Shown: piece by piece, positions 14,661 to 27,115 of the stretch | How positions within the stretch are numbered: position 1 is the first letter of the stretch | Layout of the letters: each line of letters opens with the position of its first letter | Assembly: GCF_032854445.1 (NCBI RefSeq) | Contig: NC_088300.1 | Coordinates: 22,425,608 to 22,489,607, forward strand | DNA from: Liolophura sinensis | Taxonomy: Eukaryota; Mollusca; Polyplacophora; Chitonida; Chitonidae | Direction of reading: 5' to 3' | Length of the DNA stretch: 64,000 nt | Notes under the pieces: model-generated | The model's database searches: none | Told to the model about the DNA's origin: nothing | Seen by the model: only the letters and a program-made list of their open reading frames with translations | Program-made: the position numbers and the translations under genes

Positions 14661-14981
14661 TTTGGAAACCGTCTCCCACCTCCCCTAGTACAAATCCAGT
14701 CGCTGGTCAATGTTGGGAAGGCTCGGGCTTCTCTACCCGTCGGTATCCTCAAGGTTACAAGTAAAATTTGTGTTAACGGCTTGCAGCAGGTTCCACCCCG
14801 CGGCAGATCGAGAGAGGAGGTTGTGGTGTCACGTGGTACAACCGGAACCAGTCGGATATTTTCGTCAGAGGATTCCACGAGTTCAAAGGTTAGCGCGAGG
14901 AATTGTCAGGTACATACATAACACGACACTTACCGCGTCATGTCGAGCCTCCGCTTTCAACGACCCATCCTTGTATTTATA
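14661..14981 (-). promoter_or_regulatory. Alpha-actinin 5' UTR and candidate TATA promoter
   Basis: On the minus strand a TATAAATA element lies at 14,974-14,981. A start site 25-30 bases downstream would fall near 14,945 and give an unspliced leader of about 285 bases. The area from about 14,560 to 15,000 is richer in CG dinucleotides than the flanks. An upstream ATG at 14,878 opens a 95-codon frame that overlaps the true start out of frame. It could damp translation if it is in the mRNA, or indicate that transcription begins downstream of it. No other promoter motif is claimed. Confidence 0.45.
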
Positions 14982-16149
14982 ACTATCACAGGGACGGACA
15001 TGATGAAAAACCACGGCGAATAATAAAACGGACATTATGATCTTCCCACAGTCCACATAGAACGCCTCACGACTAGATTGGACACACGTGTATACCAACA
15101 TGTCGACGGACAATCAGGATCTATGTCATTTCCATTTATACAAATCCACCTTTTCCTGCAAGGGTAAACGGGTGCTTTCAACTGTATTAGAACTTAGCTC
15201 TCATCACCGCTTACTAGAAATAATTAGGGCAAATATTACTCTCGGCCTACGTCCTGAACCTTGTGTCCTTTTCATAGCTATATTTTCATACTTTATCATG
15301 AATCAATAATTATTTACAACAATCACAAAATTTTAATTACCGGCATAAAATTTATGTTGAACATAACGGGGCGAACTTTTTTTCTTGGTCATATCTGGGG
15401 AAAAGGTGTGTCCGAAATTTCATTTCATTCAAAGGCACAGGAAGTTGTCATATATGACTATAGCAATAATGATTATATGCATTAACTATACACACAGGCC
15501 TACACCCTTGGCAGATGTAAACTGTCGCCAGATTATACATTTTAGGCTAACTACATACGTGAGTAAGAATTTCATCATCTTCAAAGCCATAGGCATATAA
15601 TTTCACACTAATATAGGTTTGGTGTTCAATATATGGGTAGATATTTCAAACACAGGTTTATGGGCGCTGTGTATGTACTGCCTAAGCAAGTAGTCAAGAG
15701 CAAATAGAGCATTACGCAATAAGGTAGAATGTCACACACCACGTATGTAATATATAGAGCGATCTTAGCAATTCAGTGGGGCAGTCACATATATATGTTT
15801 ATTACTACTAGCTGCCAAAGAGCTATTAGTTGACAGCACTGGTATAATTTGGTTGTTTGTTATAGTTTGTTTGTTGACTGGCGCTTTCAGCATTTCATAC
15901 ATGTTTTCATGCTCATATCACAACGGTGTCTCCCTGGAGGATATATCGCCTTCAAACACGAGGTGCTGCCTCACTTAACTGAACACCATCCAGAAGGGAC
16001 CGTGCTGACGTATGACCCCCAAGCCAGATCACATATGAGGTGAAGCTGAACTAAACATGCACGTAATTTAACTAGTTACTGATCCATCGTTGCCTTAGTT
16101 TACGTGTATAAAATATATGAACCGCTGGAATTTGCTACCCTTGAGTTAA

Positions 16150-16313
16150 TTTTATTTATTTATTTTATTGGTGTTTTACGCGTAGTCAAGAATATTTCAC
16201 TTATACAACGTCGGCCAGCATTATAGTGGGAGGAAACCGGGCAGAGCCGGGGAAAATGTACAACCATCCGCAGGTTGATGACAGACCTTCCGTCGTACGA
16301 CCGCAGAGGGTTG
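16150..16313 (-). mobile_element. SINE, head-truncated
   Basis: Tail with TTTATTTATT runs and the TTGGTGTTTTACGC and CGGCCAGCATTATAGTGGG landmarks. It stops before the tRNA-like head. Confidence 0.75.
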
Positions 16314-17585
16314 AATTAAGGTGTTGGCTGTAAGTAAGAGTCACCCGCCTTCATGCTCACAGAAAAGAAAATGGAAAACATTATAGCTGCAATTTCAAAA
16401 CGCAGTGTGCAGGATATTCCTTATAACGCATATATGAACACTCGCGTAAACGAAGGGTCACGGGCAACGCACGAACAGTCACAGATCAGAATAAGCTATC
16501 AGCAATAAAAGGGTCTAAATTATACGGATGCACGCTGTACGGATTAACTATATTTATATACAATGAAGATACATATCGGGGTTTATAAATGACCTGTGCA
16601 TCGTATATATCACATGGCATGCATGCACTGTCTATAGATATAGGGCCTTCATATGCCTATATATGTTTATTTATAGTGAAGGTTTGTATGCCACTAACAG
16701 ACTTATTAAACACACGTCGTTTCACGATAAAGACCTGTATGCACTTGATCAGTCAACGACAAATAATCACGCGAGGTTGTGATCATGGTGATGTATCTGT
16801 TCACAAAATCATTTGATAGTGTCCATTATTTTATGAACAAAAATTATGAACAAACAAAATTAGAGAATGAACAGTCCACTAGCGTTGCCTTCTCCATGCA
16901 GGGAATGCATACACGCAACTCTAAAGTATATACAACAGTCCACACCTGGCTTATCCCAGTCAGTACAGGTGGAAGAGAGATTTATGCGAGCACTTAATTT
17001 ACTTGTTTATCAATTTCAGTATGTATTTTTTGGTTCTGCACATTGTCACGAATGGCAATTACACTTATACGTTTGTAATTAGGCAAAGATTAAGTAAGGT
17101 TATGTATATATAGATTGTTTTAGCATCCATGCATAGAAATCCCGGAGGAAACGACTGTTAGTATGTTCATACCATCATTCTGTGATCTCATTTTGCATAT
17201 ACTTTGCTGTCTCTGTTCTATCACATTTCAATAAATATTCAGTAACCCGAAACTGGGGCTTCCATCCAGTTCATAGACAGTCGCATTGAACTTTAGAGTA
17301 GTATGTTGCGAGTAGAATGTACAATGTATAAAATAACCTGCGGATGGTCATGGTGAAAATGGCATGCTACAAAACTCCAGCCGCCTATGAATACATACGA
17401 AAAGCCAAAGTCGGTGGATTGATGAAGCGAGAGCATGGCGTAGTGAGTGCAATAAAATTAGTGTAGATATAAAGAAAGAGAATGTCACTGAAACATTGAC
17501 TAACAGAATATTTAAAGAGGATGAACTATCAGAGGCTTGTGAAGTGCGTATCCTGAATTCGACCGATTCAATCGGAATGGTGACG

Positions 17586-17642
17586 ACACCATGGAGACGG
17601 ACCTTCCTGTGACTGCCTCAGGAAGGTCCGTCTCAATGGTGT
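17586..17642. other. Near-perfect hairpin 1 (24-bp arms)
   Basis: Arm 17,586-17,609 pairs with 17,619-17,642 at 23 of 24 positions around a 9-base loop. The core GAGACGGACCTTCCTG is repeated inverted. Non-coding context. Could be a small-RNA precursor or a relic of template-switch replication. Confidence 0.7.
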
Positions 17643-17756
17643 TTAAAGCTCAAATAATCATGTAAAAACATAATTAATTACATCCTTCGAAGTTATGTAT
17701 CCAAATTGGCCAATACATTTGCTAGTCGGTCTATGCTGACGTCATGCAGGAAAGAA

Positions 17757-17825
17757 ATTCAAAAGTTTGCAGGTTTCGACATGAATTGCACGTCAGTTCA
17801 TGTCGAAGCTTGCAAACTTTTGAAT
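17757..17825. other. Near-perfect hairpin 2 (29-bp arms)
   Basis: Arm 17,757-17,785 pairs with 17,797-17,825 at 27 of 29 positions around an 11-base loop. It starts 115 bases after hairpin 1 ends and has a different sequence. The size (69 bases) suits a pre-miRNA, but the pairing is unusually perfect for an animal miRNA. Confidence 0.7.
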
Positions 17826-18069
17826 GTATTTTTGAATGTATACTTCGAAATTTATTCCAATTCTCGGTTAGCATTTTGGCACAAATCGTATTATGACAAA
17901 GAATGTTCCTAGAAAGAAAGTACAATGTGACCTTCAGTGTATAGATCCATGATATAGATACTGATTTGTTTCGCGTCGTTTATAAGACCACCTGTTTTGG
18001 ACGGATGGAGAAAACCGGACTGAGGTCAAGGGAAGCGACCAGTAATATCTAACAAACACGCTCATGTAA

Positions 18070-18175
18070 AATCGAGGCCATCCAACGCGGTGGCTGGATT
18101 CGAACCCGAGACTTCATTATCTAAGGGAATGCATACATTTACTCGGCGAACGTAGCCAGGAAGTACATTATTTGC
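18070..18175 (-). repeat. tRNA-like fragment with a B-box, not the main SINE
   Basis: Minus strand contains GGGTTCGAATCCAGCC, a good pol III B-box/T-arm. The sequence upstream does not fold into an obvious complete cloverleaf. Probably the head of another SINE or a tRNA pseudogene. Confidence 0.4.
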
Positions 18176-19233
18176 GTATAGGGGACAATACAGTATATGT
18201 TGCAATCTCTTCGGATGAGCGATTGGATGGCGTATATGCACAAACCCTTTGACGGTGTAAGAAAAGAAAAAGAACCAAACCAAACACAAAAAAATTTACA
18301 CCCGTGGTTTAGAGCTGCATATTAAAACATTTTATGGAGTTTTAGCCAAAAAGCCTCCAGCTCTATGTCGTCAGTCTGTTTGAAGTGTTAAAACAGTTTG
18401 GCGAATAGAGCCCAGGTCTAAGATGGCTTAATTTGACAACTCTGTTGACTACTAATAAAAAGAAAGTAACGTGCTCACAGACTTAACAGGGAATATGCTC
18501 AGAGTTCATTCCAGTACACCTTGATATATGGACATGTTCTATATATACACACGGTATCAAAGAATAGGTACTAAGTAGTCATTTGAACTCAAGTGTTTAT
18601 CCCCATGCGGCACGCGCCTGTGGTCATTTTAAACTGTATAAATATAGACATATATACACTGACCAATAAATGCACACTCTATACATCATTCGGCGGATAC
18701 TGGGGAAGTATATTAAGCATGTGATTCATGGCTTAAAAAGGACGTGAGAGCACGTTTTGTGTTACCGTGTATAGTAGGTCAAGAAAAAATAAAACAGTTA
18801 TAAACTCATGCAGAGAATGTATTAGTGCATGCACATCTAACCTTTATATGCTAATGTGGCCAGTGTTTCAGAGGGAAGATTTACATACACATATGTGGAT
18901 CTATTTTGCTGTTTTCTTTTTTCTGCACACCTTTAAACAGAGAGAACAATTCTTTACAAAGCACTGACCTATATAATTAATTAACCCCGGATTGACAGAG
19001 GAACAATAATCCATTCTTTACTTTAATTGACGTAGAGTTCATAGTGTAATGTGTCTTACCTATATTATATTATGATAGCAGCTGAACAAGTGTATGAAGA
19101 GATATAGTGAAATTGATAATACAGATCAGGGACCACTAAATAGAACAGCTGTGTATTCATTCCAATATTTATACTTTATTATTTAAGTTCTTATACATAA
19201 TTATATGACCTCTTCATTTTCCGTATCTTCCCT

Positions 19234-19402
19234 ATATTTATCTGATTGGTGTTTTACGCCGGACTATATATTACTAATATTTCACTTATATACCACGGTA
19301 GCCCGTAGAGCCCTGGAGAAACCCACCAACATCCGCAGGTTTCTGACAAATCTTCCCATGCGCGACCAGAGAGGAAGTCAGCATGAGCTGGATTTGAATC
19401 CT
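19234..19402 (-). mobile_element. SINE, internally shortened
   Basis: Body landmarks of the main SINE with a deletion between the tail and the GGAGAAACCCACCAACATCC segment. It ends before the tRNA head. It lies 54 bases from the next copy, in the same orientation. Confidence 0.7.
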
Positions 19403-19455
19403 TAATCAAACATCGGTACAAACATGTAGACACCTATTTCACAAAATCCAATATA

Positions 19456-19718
19456 TTATTTATTTATTTATTTATAGGTGTTTTACACCGTACTCAAGAA
19501 TGTTTCACTTATACGACGGCGGCCAGCATTATGGTGGGTGGAAACCGGGCAGATCCCAGGGGAAACCCTCGACAATCCGCAGGGTTGCTGGAAAACCTTC
19601 CCACGTACGGCCGGAGAGGAAGCCAGCATGAGCTGGACTTGAACTCACAGCGACCGCATTGGCTCATGGGTCCATACGCTGCGCTAGCGCGCTAACTAAC
19701 TGAGCCACGGAGGCCCCC
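19456..19718 (-). mobile_element. tRNA-derived SINE, near full length
   Basis: Complete from the TTATTTATT tail through the body to the head GGGGGCCTCCGTGGCTCA on the minus strand. Little diverged from the copies at 5431 and 21,878. Confidence 0.85.
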
Positions 19719-20649
19719 TAAAATCTGTTATAGTGCAGCCTTTATATGTAATAGGCATATACACACCCAAGCTCCTGGGCCATTTTCACGAAGGACAAAC
19801 AAATGTCTATAGCGCCCCTTAGCTGGCATATGTTTACAACATACGTTGTGGTGGTGGCTTTACTAAATTGGGCTACGTGAGCTTCAACTGGACCCTGAAA
19901 TCTCACACTAGTTACCTACATTTATTGGGAAATACAAATGGTGAAAAAAATATCATTCTATCTTTCTTTCGGTATTTGAGCTCAAAATTTACGAACGTGT
20001 ATAATTTGGTCTTTCACTATCACAAACTGCTCTGTGCCTACGGCAGCACCCTACCCTGATCCACAACCCCATTCCCATTCAGTGTTTCGGTTTCAATCCC
20101 ATGTCGCTCTTTCCACTCGTTATAAATTTTAGTTTCAGTAATCTGTCCATGGCATCCTCTTGGCTTTGTTTTTTCTTTGTCCTCATGAAGGCATTTCATC
20201 GATGTCGTACATAATGAAATGCACCTGGTTTCTAATACTATGATACATCTGTTTTACAGATATATGACACGGGCAACAGACATGTAGGTTATCAATTACA
20301 GTCTTAGATTTCAGTTACATTATCATATCATCAGGAAGCAAACGCATAAATGACACTGGCATGCAAAGAAAATAACGCATATATAAGCCAGCTTAACGGG
20401 GGGAGTTAAATAAAAGAACTGGACGAGGTTTAAACCTCAAGCGGATTGCTCTATTACACTGGAGATGTAAACACTGAAACAACTGTAGGCCATATATTCA
20501 TATTAATTAAATTACATCTTCGAAAACAATCATATTTCAGATAAATATCTACAGCATAAACAGGGCGAGTGGATAGCGTCCCACGCAATGCAGATCGGTC
20601 TTGATTTTTGAATCCGTGATCTGTGAATTTCATATGTCAGGTAGGTGGT

Positions 20650-20998
20650 ATAAGGTCAGAGATTAACCCCGGTCTCGGTGAGAGTTCAATCCCACCCTTG
20701 AGCGGGAGAAATGTCAGAAGATTTCCAGATTCTGCATGGCGCATTTGCGACGATAAGCGGTGGACAGCACTCAAGGAGCCGCTTACAGTCTAATGTATAC
20801 TTTCATTGAAGATCACCTGTCCCACACTGCCAATATATCGAGTGCAAGCCTGAAGGTTTCACGTAGGAATTTTCGTCAGTGAGCAATCAGAGGTCGGTGT
20901 TTTTCCACTTTCACTAAAATTTCCTCCACACACAAAACTGACCGACATGGTATAAGTGAAAATATCCTTGAGTATATGACATTAAACACCAGACAAAA
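20650..20998 (+). mobile_element. Related SINE with a different head
   Basis: The 3' end shares the TATAAGTGAAAATATCCTTG and CATTAAACACCAGA landmarks with the main SINE tail. The 5' part has a B-box-like GAGTTCAATCCCACCC but no GGCCTCCGTGG head. Likely a second SINE family sharing the tail, or a chimera. Confidence 0.5.
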
Positions 20999-21152
20999 AA
21001 CATCTCAATGTAGCTGACCTGGATTCATGATCGTCAAACTGAATGTTTCGGTATTGATTTTTGCAGTTTCTGTACCTATAGCAACCTTAGACAGATAGCT
21101 CAGTGACTGACGTGTCCTGTATAACCCGACGCTATACACTATCAAAATTTTC

Positions 21153-21353
21153 ACAGAAAGTTTGTTGTCTGAGTGATGCAAGAATGTATTCTGTTGTTAC
21201 AAAACAATATTTTGTCATATTCGAACATAATGTTCTGTTAGTCTAATAGAATCTTGAAATTGAATTAATAAAATATGTGTGTTGTATTTAACAGAACAAT
21301 CGGCTGCAATAGCAGAATACATTCTAGCATTACTCAGACAACAGATTTTCTGT
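21153..21353. mobile_element. Foldback/MITE-like palindromic element
   Basis: Left arm 21,153-21,200 and right arm 21,304-21,353 are inverted complements over about 48 bases with few mismatches (TGTTGTCTGAGT, AGAATGTATTCTG). A shorter inner pair (TGTTCTGTTA / TAACAGAACA) extends the fold. About 200 bp overall, non-coding. Confidence 0.65.
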
Positions 21354-21877
21354 TTAAGTTTTTTTTTTAAATGTAACTTCAAACTTTCACTGCATGCGTT
21401 AAGAGGGTCGTATTGTATTCTAAAGTGCAGTATGTCCACCATTTGAATGAATTAAAACAATCAAAACTCATTCCAAATGCACAAATAATTAAATTAGCAA
21501 CGAAGCCTAGTTTTCTTTTTGTAACTAATTTTTACACAAAATTGCGGGTGAAGACACTGAATAAATTGAGTTGAAGTCAAAAAGTAATTCACCAAAAGCA
21601 GTAGGCCCATATAAATGAATTTTTATATATTTTTTATGCTTGAGAACTCAGTTCAGGATAACCAGAAAGTTGAAACTGAATCCCATGTCGTTCCATCATG
21701 CACGAGGTGGTGTCCTTGGCTTTTTCAGCTGTGCAGTGTGCACTTATTTTTAATTTTTGATGTAATTTAACAACCGATTCTCCTGTTGTTTGATCGTGTA
21801 GGCTTATGACAAAGTCTTAGCAAGCAATATCGCTCAGTGTGTATCTAGGTGAATATAAACCACATATAAAGAAGATA

Positions 21878-22159
21878 GGGGGCCTCCGTGGGGGCTCAGT
21901 TGGTTAGCGCGCTAGCGCAGCGCAATGATCCAGGAGTCTCTCACCAATGCGGTCGCTGTGAGTTCAAGTCCAGCTCATGCTGGCTTCCTCTCCGGCGTAA
22001 GTAGGAAGGTTTTCCAGCAACCTGATGATGGTCGTGGGTTTCCCCTGGGCAGTGCTCGGTTTCCACCCACCATAATGCTGGCCGCCGTCGTATAAGTGAA
22101 ATATTCTTGAGTATGGCGTAAAACACCAATCAAATAAATAAATAAATATAAAGAAGATA
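21878..22159 (+). mobile_element. Young full-length SINE with target-site duplication
   Basis: Head GGGGGCCTCCGTGGGGGCTC at 21,878, full body, tail of AATAAATAAAT. A 14-bp exact target-site duplication, ATATAAAGAAGATA, lies at 21,864-21,877 and 22,146-22,159. This shows recent insertion by an L1-like endonuclease mechanism. A small GGG insertion in the head is unique to this copy. Confidence 0.92.
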
Positions 22160-23534
22160 TATGCATAGCCTCTCTATCAGTAATAATAAAGGAACTGTTC
22201 ATCCTGGAAATAATAGTATATCCTGTTGGAATTACATGGGATATGTTTTCTGCCTTCTATATGTCTGACTGCATGTGCGAGATGTGTATGCAGAACACGA
22301 GGAAAGTTAGTGGACCAAAAAGATACATCCATGACGAGTAACTCATCCCGGGCTTCAACCATTCAGCTATTCAGTATAAAGACTGAGTGTACAGAATCGA
22401 TAACAGCTATCAGCCCCATACAATAATTATGTGTTTGATCGAACTCACTTTCCTACATCCGAGAGGAAATCAGATGAACAGATAACAGGTGTGGTCCGGT
22501 GGATGACCTCCTATACATGCTCAGTGACACGGTTCGACTATATATATATACACCGCATCACAGCAGGGCCCATTGAACGTAAAACTCTTTTTAAAATGTA
22601 TTTTTATTTCAACTCGTTCCATTTGGTACCTGTGAATATTTATCTCTGCGAGACATAAATGGTAAATTCTTACCCGAACACAAGGTACAACGCATGCTAC
22701 TAATGCAGGTGGCAGTGCATGGCTATATAGGTCGCTCATTTAGTTTTCATTTATGTCCATGCATGCATGGGTTTTGTAAACAGCAGAGGCTGTGGTGTGT
22801 GTATAACCCTGGTCATGGACGCATGAGTAAAGACGATAAATATAACTCACGTACAGGTATAACGCGCGACCATTTTCCACACATAGAATTCAGGATGAAT
22901 AAAAATTCAACCGGACAGAGCCTGAAACTTCGTGAGGCAATTAAACCAGATTAACTTTTCGCACATCTAAATTACTGTATATTTATACTGAAAAAAAAAA
23001 AAGTTTGGATTTTTGAACTACCGGTACGGGTACCTTGATTGCCCCGTCTTAAAAATAACATAAATTATTATTCAGTTATCTGGTTTGTTCCAGAACACCT
23101 GGATAATGGAACCATGGACGACAGAGCCAAAGTTGACGTGCCTGGATGCAGTTGTAAACAAGAAGAAATCAGCAGGTATATATACTCGTATAAATATCTA
23201 ATAAAATAATAAATGTGATTTATAAAGAATTCGTTACAAGAGGTCGATCAGTCAGCCAATAAATATGTGCCCATTTTACGCATCAGTTTCTTTTAGAAGT
23301 TACGAAATAGTATACGCAGACCATTGATTCCATTTTATATATAACCATACATGTTTCTGGCCAAAACACACGGCAAATAAACAGATGGCAACAAAACGTT
23401 TACATATGGTCCAAAAAAGGAACCGCGTGGCAACAGGGTCGTCTCCTGGATTATCTCTGAGAAGCTTTAGATTGGTCAGGGCCAAGAAAGGCAAAAAAAA
23501 TCCTTCTTGGATCGTCTCATTCACGGATTATACA

Positions 23535-24212
23535 TTTCCGAAGCCTTTGATGCGATCATTGATTGCATGTCAATGCACAGTATAATTCCGAAGTCTTTGA
23601 TGGGATCACCGTTGCATGTCCTTTGATGAGATCACTGGTTGCATGTCCACGGATGGTATATTTCCGAATCCTTTGATGAGATCACTGGTTGCATGTCCAC
23701 GGATGGCATATTTCCGAATCCTTTGATGAGATCACTGGTTGCTTGTCCACGGATGGCATATTTCCGAATCCTTTGATGAGATCACTGGTTGCATGTCCAC
23801 GGATGGTATATTTCCGAATCCTTTGATGAGATCACTGATTGCATGTTCACTGATGGCATATTTCCGAATCCTTTGATAAGATCACTGATTGCATGTCCAC
23901 GGATGGGCATATTTCCGAACTCTTGGATGAGATCATTGATTGCATGTCCACGGATTGGATATTTACGAATCCTTTGATGGCATCACTGATTGCATGTCCA
24001 CGGATTGGATATTTACGAATCCTTGGCTAGCATCATTGATTGCACTTCCATGGATTGGATATTTCTGAGGCATTTGATGGATCACGGATGGTATATTTCC
24101 GAAACCTTTGGTGGGTCTCTGATTGTGCGTCCATGGATGGTGTATTTTCGAAGCATTTGAAGTGGTCACTGATTGGAAGTCAACGAATGGCATACCCCCC
24201 ACTGATTGCCCG
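23535..24212 (+). repeat. 50-bp minisatellite
   Basis: About 13 copies built around TTTCCGAATCCTTTGATGAG, ATCACTGGTT and GCATGTCCACGGATGGCATA. Central copies (23,661-23,911) are nearly identical and edge copies are diverged, as expected of turnover by unequal exchange. Fifty is not a multiple of three, so the open frames across it are accidental. Confidence 0.92.
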
Positions 24213-24734
24213 TCAACGTATATGGTAATCTAAAAAAAAGTCTCTGCCCCACGAAACAGTTTCATCAGAGGGCATCAGTCACATTTTCTTTTTTGCATCG
24301 AACACTGTAGAGTTATGACCGCAAAAATGAGCTAAAAAATTCTTGAGCACGCAGTTATGCACAATCAATTAAATAAATATATAACAAATGTAACTTTCAG
24401 CTGGGATTAAGATAGACGTCTCTTAATCCCAACTTTCAACCTTATACTTTGTGCACGCATAACATGTGCTCTAAACCAGGATTCACGTATGACGTCGCTA
24501 CAGTAGGTTACATAATTCTAATTTTAATTCATGATAACACCAATTTAATGCAAGGAGGCCTTTATCTGGAGTCACACAAAAGCACGTTTCCAAAGATAAA
24601 AAAGAGCCATGAAGATTCGAACTCTTCCCCGATATAACAGCTTTTCTCAGTCCACTGTACTCTGGAGGACAAATTTTAAGCTTGCTATATTATGACAAAA
24701 GTCATTACACTATACTATACATTAAAAACACAGT

Positions 24735-24962
24735 GGCTCGTTTGAGCGAAAAATTGGTGTTTTTTGATCGAGAGGGCATTTTTGGAGGGTTATTACTAAG
24801 CAACCATCTCTTTTATGGCAATATAACTTGCACGAGTACTTTGACCAACTTTTATACTTCTGATTTCGAAATTTACAGAATTGTGCTGGGATTTTGAAAT
24901 TCGCACATTCTTATCGTACATCTCTGGGGCCGATTCCCCGCCATTTTGTACCAGGTCCTTTA
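24735..24962 (-). repeat. Interspersed repeat, left member of an inverted pair
   Basis: Its reverse complement aligns with 26,908-27,115: shared blocks include GGACCTGGTAC, GTACGATAAGAA, CAGCACAATTCTGTAAATTT and GAGATGGTTGCTTAGTAA. The two flank about 1.95 kb in which I recognise no transposase. Confidence 0.7.
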
Positions 24963-26066
24963 TCTTCGCATGATAATGAGGAGTCAGTTTCAGATGGTCA
25001 AGCGGTAAAACAGGAGCAGCTCCAGACCATCATAGCCTTAATCCATGATGTGGTTTGAACCGTTACGGGATAAAGCTTGAAAAGTTTTTATGGATTTTTT
25101 TTTATGTCTTTTGATGGGCGGGTTGTCTGTTTTTTTTTGTTTTGTTTTTTTTAAAGCATGTGATAATAGACCTAATACTGCCTTTTGCCCAATCTGTAGT
25201 TGATTTTGCAGGAAGAATAAAGCGGTTGGGATTATGATCGGACACATAGGTCCCTCTTTGTACATGCCTCTAAGTGTGTTAATTTGACACAAAAGGCTTA
25301 TCTGAATGATGTACACTGTACACGGATATGCACTCATATTTGATCTAAGCTAATACCCACAATATCTTTTGAAGGCTAACAGGTCAAGTTCTTACTTTCG
25401 CACATGCGATGTATTTCTTCCTTGTTTCGAGCAAATCGAAACCAATTGTACAGTTTGCCTCAGTATATATAGTTTGGCTGAAAGTACTTAATTCAGTTCT
25501 TTGTGGACCAGTCTATAGTGAAGCCCGTTATATTTCAGTTTGATTGTAAAACAGTTTTGTGCTAGTGCTGTAGATTTGATTGGTGTTAACATTCTGTCGT
25601 GTCTCACAATAACCAAATTGTAAAGACTGAGCTCTGAAACTTATTATTACATAAAAGAACAGGCCATTTATGACAGAAAATAGAGGTAGGGCAATAGGCC
25701 GATTTCTTCAACACAGTTATTAATCTCTGACCTATACTCTTAGAGCACGAGGGGTGTAACCAGGTCAACCAGGTTAGTCACTAACATTGCAGTCGTTTGA
25801 CAGTCTCCCTCTAGTACCGATACAGGGTTGGTTACTAGACTTGAGGCACATTGATAGTTATGGGGGAAAGGTTGACGTTGGAAAAAAAACAAAAATCAAG
25901 CTTGTGATGTGCTGGTCCCACTTTGCTCCAAACAACGCGATCTTTGACTAGACGCAAGACCCATACAAGAGCTAAGAAACTGAGTTTACTTTCATAAAAT
26001 CCACTGCTAAATTTTATTGTGATGCCTTTATTATTTGATTTACATACGGAACGCAACAAGGGGAAA

Positions 26067-26225
26067 GGGGCGTCCCTCAGTGGCCATAATGTGCACGACT
26101 CCAACCACCTGAACAAAAGTTGCGGGTTCCATCCCGGCCTTGAACACGGATTATTTTTGCACAGTCTGCCAGAGCCACCTGTTTTCCACCAACATGACAG
26201 GCGTATGGATAAGCTACGTCAGTAA
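26067..26225 (+). repeat. tRNA-like repeat head, uncertain
   Basis: Contains GCGGGTTCCATCCCGGCC, a B-box-like arm, about 45 bases after GGGGCGTCCCTCAGTGG, an A-box-like start. Likely an old tRNA-derived repeat unrelated to the main family. Confidence 0.35.
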
Positions 26226-26907
26226 GTTACAAATGGTCCCTGGTCACTCCGGTTTACTCCGCCATCGCCTAAAGGCTTTACACGGGCTAAGTCCATATTC
26301 GCTGATTAATTTTTAAATGAAATCTTCCTTTACCGAGTTATTGCTTTGCAATAAATGTCAGGCTCTTACCTGTACTATTTACATTGCTTAAATGATTCTA
26401 AAGTTTGAAAAAAATGAGGAACTTTATTACCGAGTTTGAACGGCAACACGTACGCAAACGAGGTTGGTATTTTGTGAAAGGTATAATTATTTAGTTCTAT
26501 TCGACAACAATAGCAAAACTTCGATTGGATTTACGCTGGTCGCACATATTTAACAGAACTTGCCAATCGAATATTGGATATTTCTTACAGTGGAATATTC
26601 GTTACAGTGAAGGATTAGTAGATTGCCTTGGGGCGTTCTTTATTTTTTTTTTGATTTTTGTTTTAAAGAAGCCGATACTTGGAATCCAATCCACTTGGCT
26701 GTAGCTCTCGGGAGGTTCTTATTACCTGGCGCATAAGTTTCGCCAAATGCTAGATCGCTTCACACGGAAATCTGAACAATTTGAGACTGCAAATCTTCAC
26801 CACACAAATTAGCACTGCAGACTAAGGGGCAATACTCTGCAATTCTGTTCTATCTGTAAATGGTGAAAACCAGATGAACAAATCCCTCGACCCAGACGAC
26901 CATCAAA

Positions 26908-27115
26908 AGGACCTGGTACGGTAAAGTGGTGGATCAACCCCAGAGAGGTACGATAAGAAAGTGCAAATTTCAAAACCTCAGCACAATTCTGTAAATTTCT
27001 AGATCAGAAGTGTAAAACTTGGTCGAATCACCCATAAAAGTTGTCTGGCCGTAAAAAGAGATGGTTGCTTAGTAAAAAACGGCCGAAAATTCACTTTCGA
27101 TTAAAAATGCCATGT
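26908..27115 (+). repeat. Interspersed repeat, right member of an inverted pair
   Basis: Inverted partner of 24,735-24,962. May be an independent insertion of the same element or the far terminal repeat of one larger element. Confidence 0.7.

Noticed and set aside
14883..15113. 76-codon minus-strand frame upstream of alpha-actinin
   Set aside because: Crosses the TATA element and has no family similarity; most likely promoter DNA.
18070..18175. Functional tRNA gene on the minus strand
   Set aside because: Good B-box but no complete cloverleaf or convincing A-box at the right distance; treated as tRNA-derived repeat.
23789..24228. Repetitive open frames near 24 kb
   Set aside because: Produced by the 50-bp minisatellite; the period is not a multiple of three and the frames differ from unit to unit.
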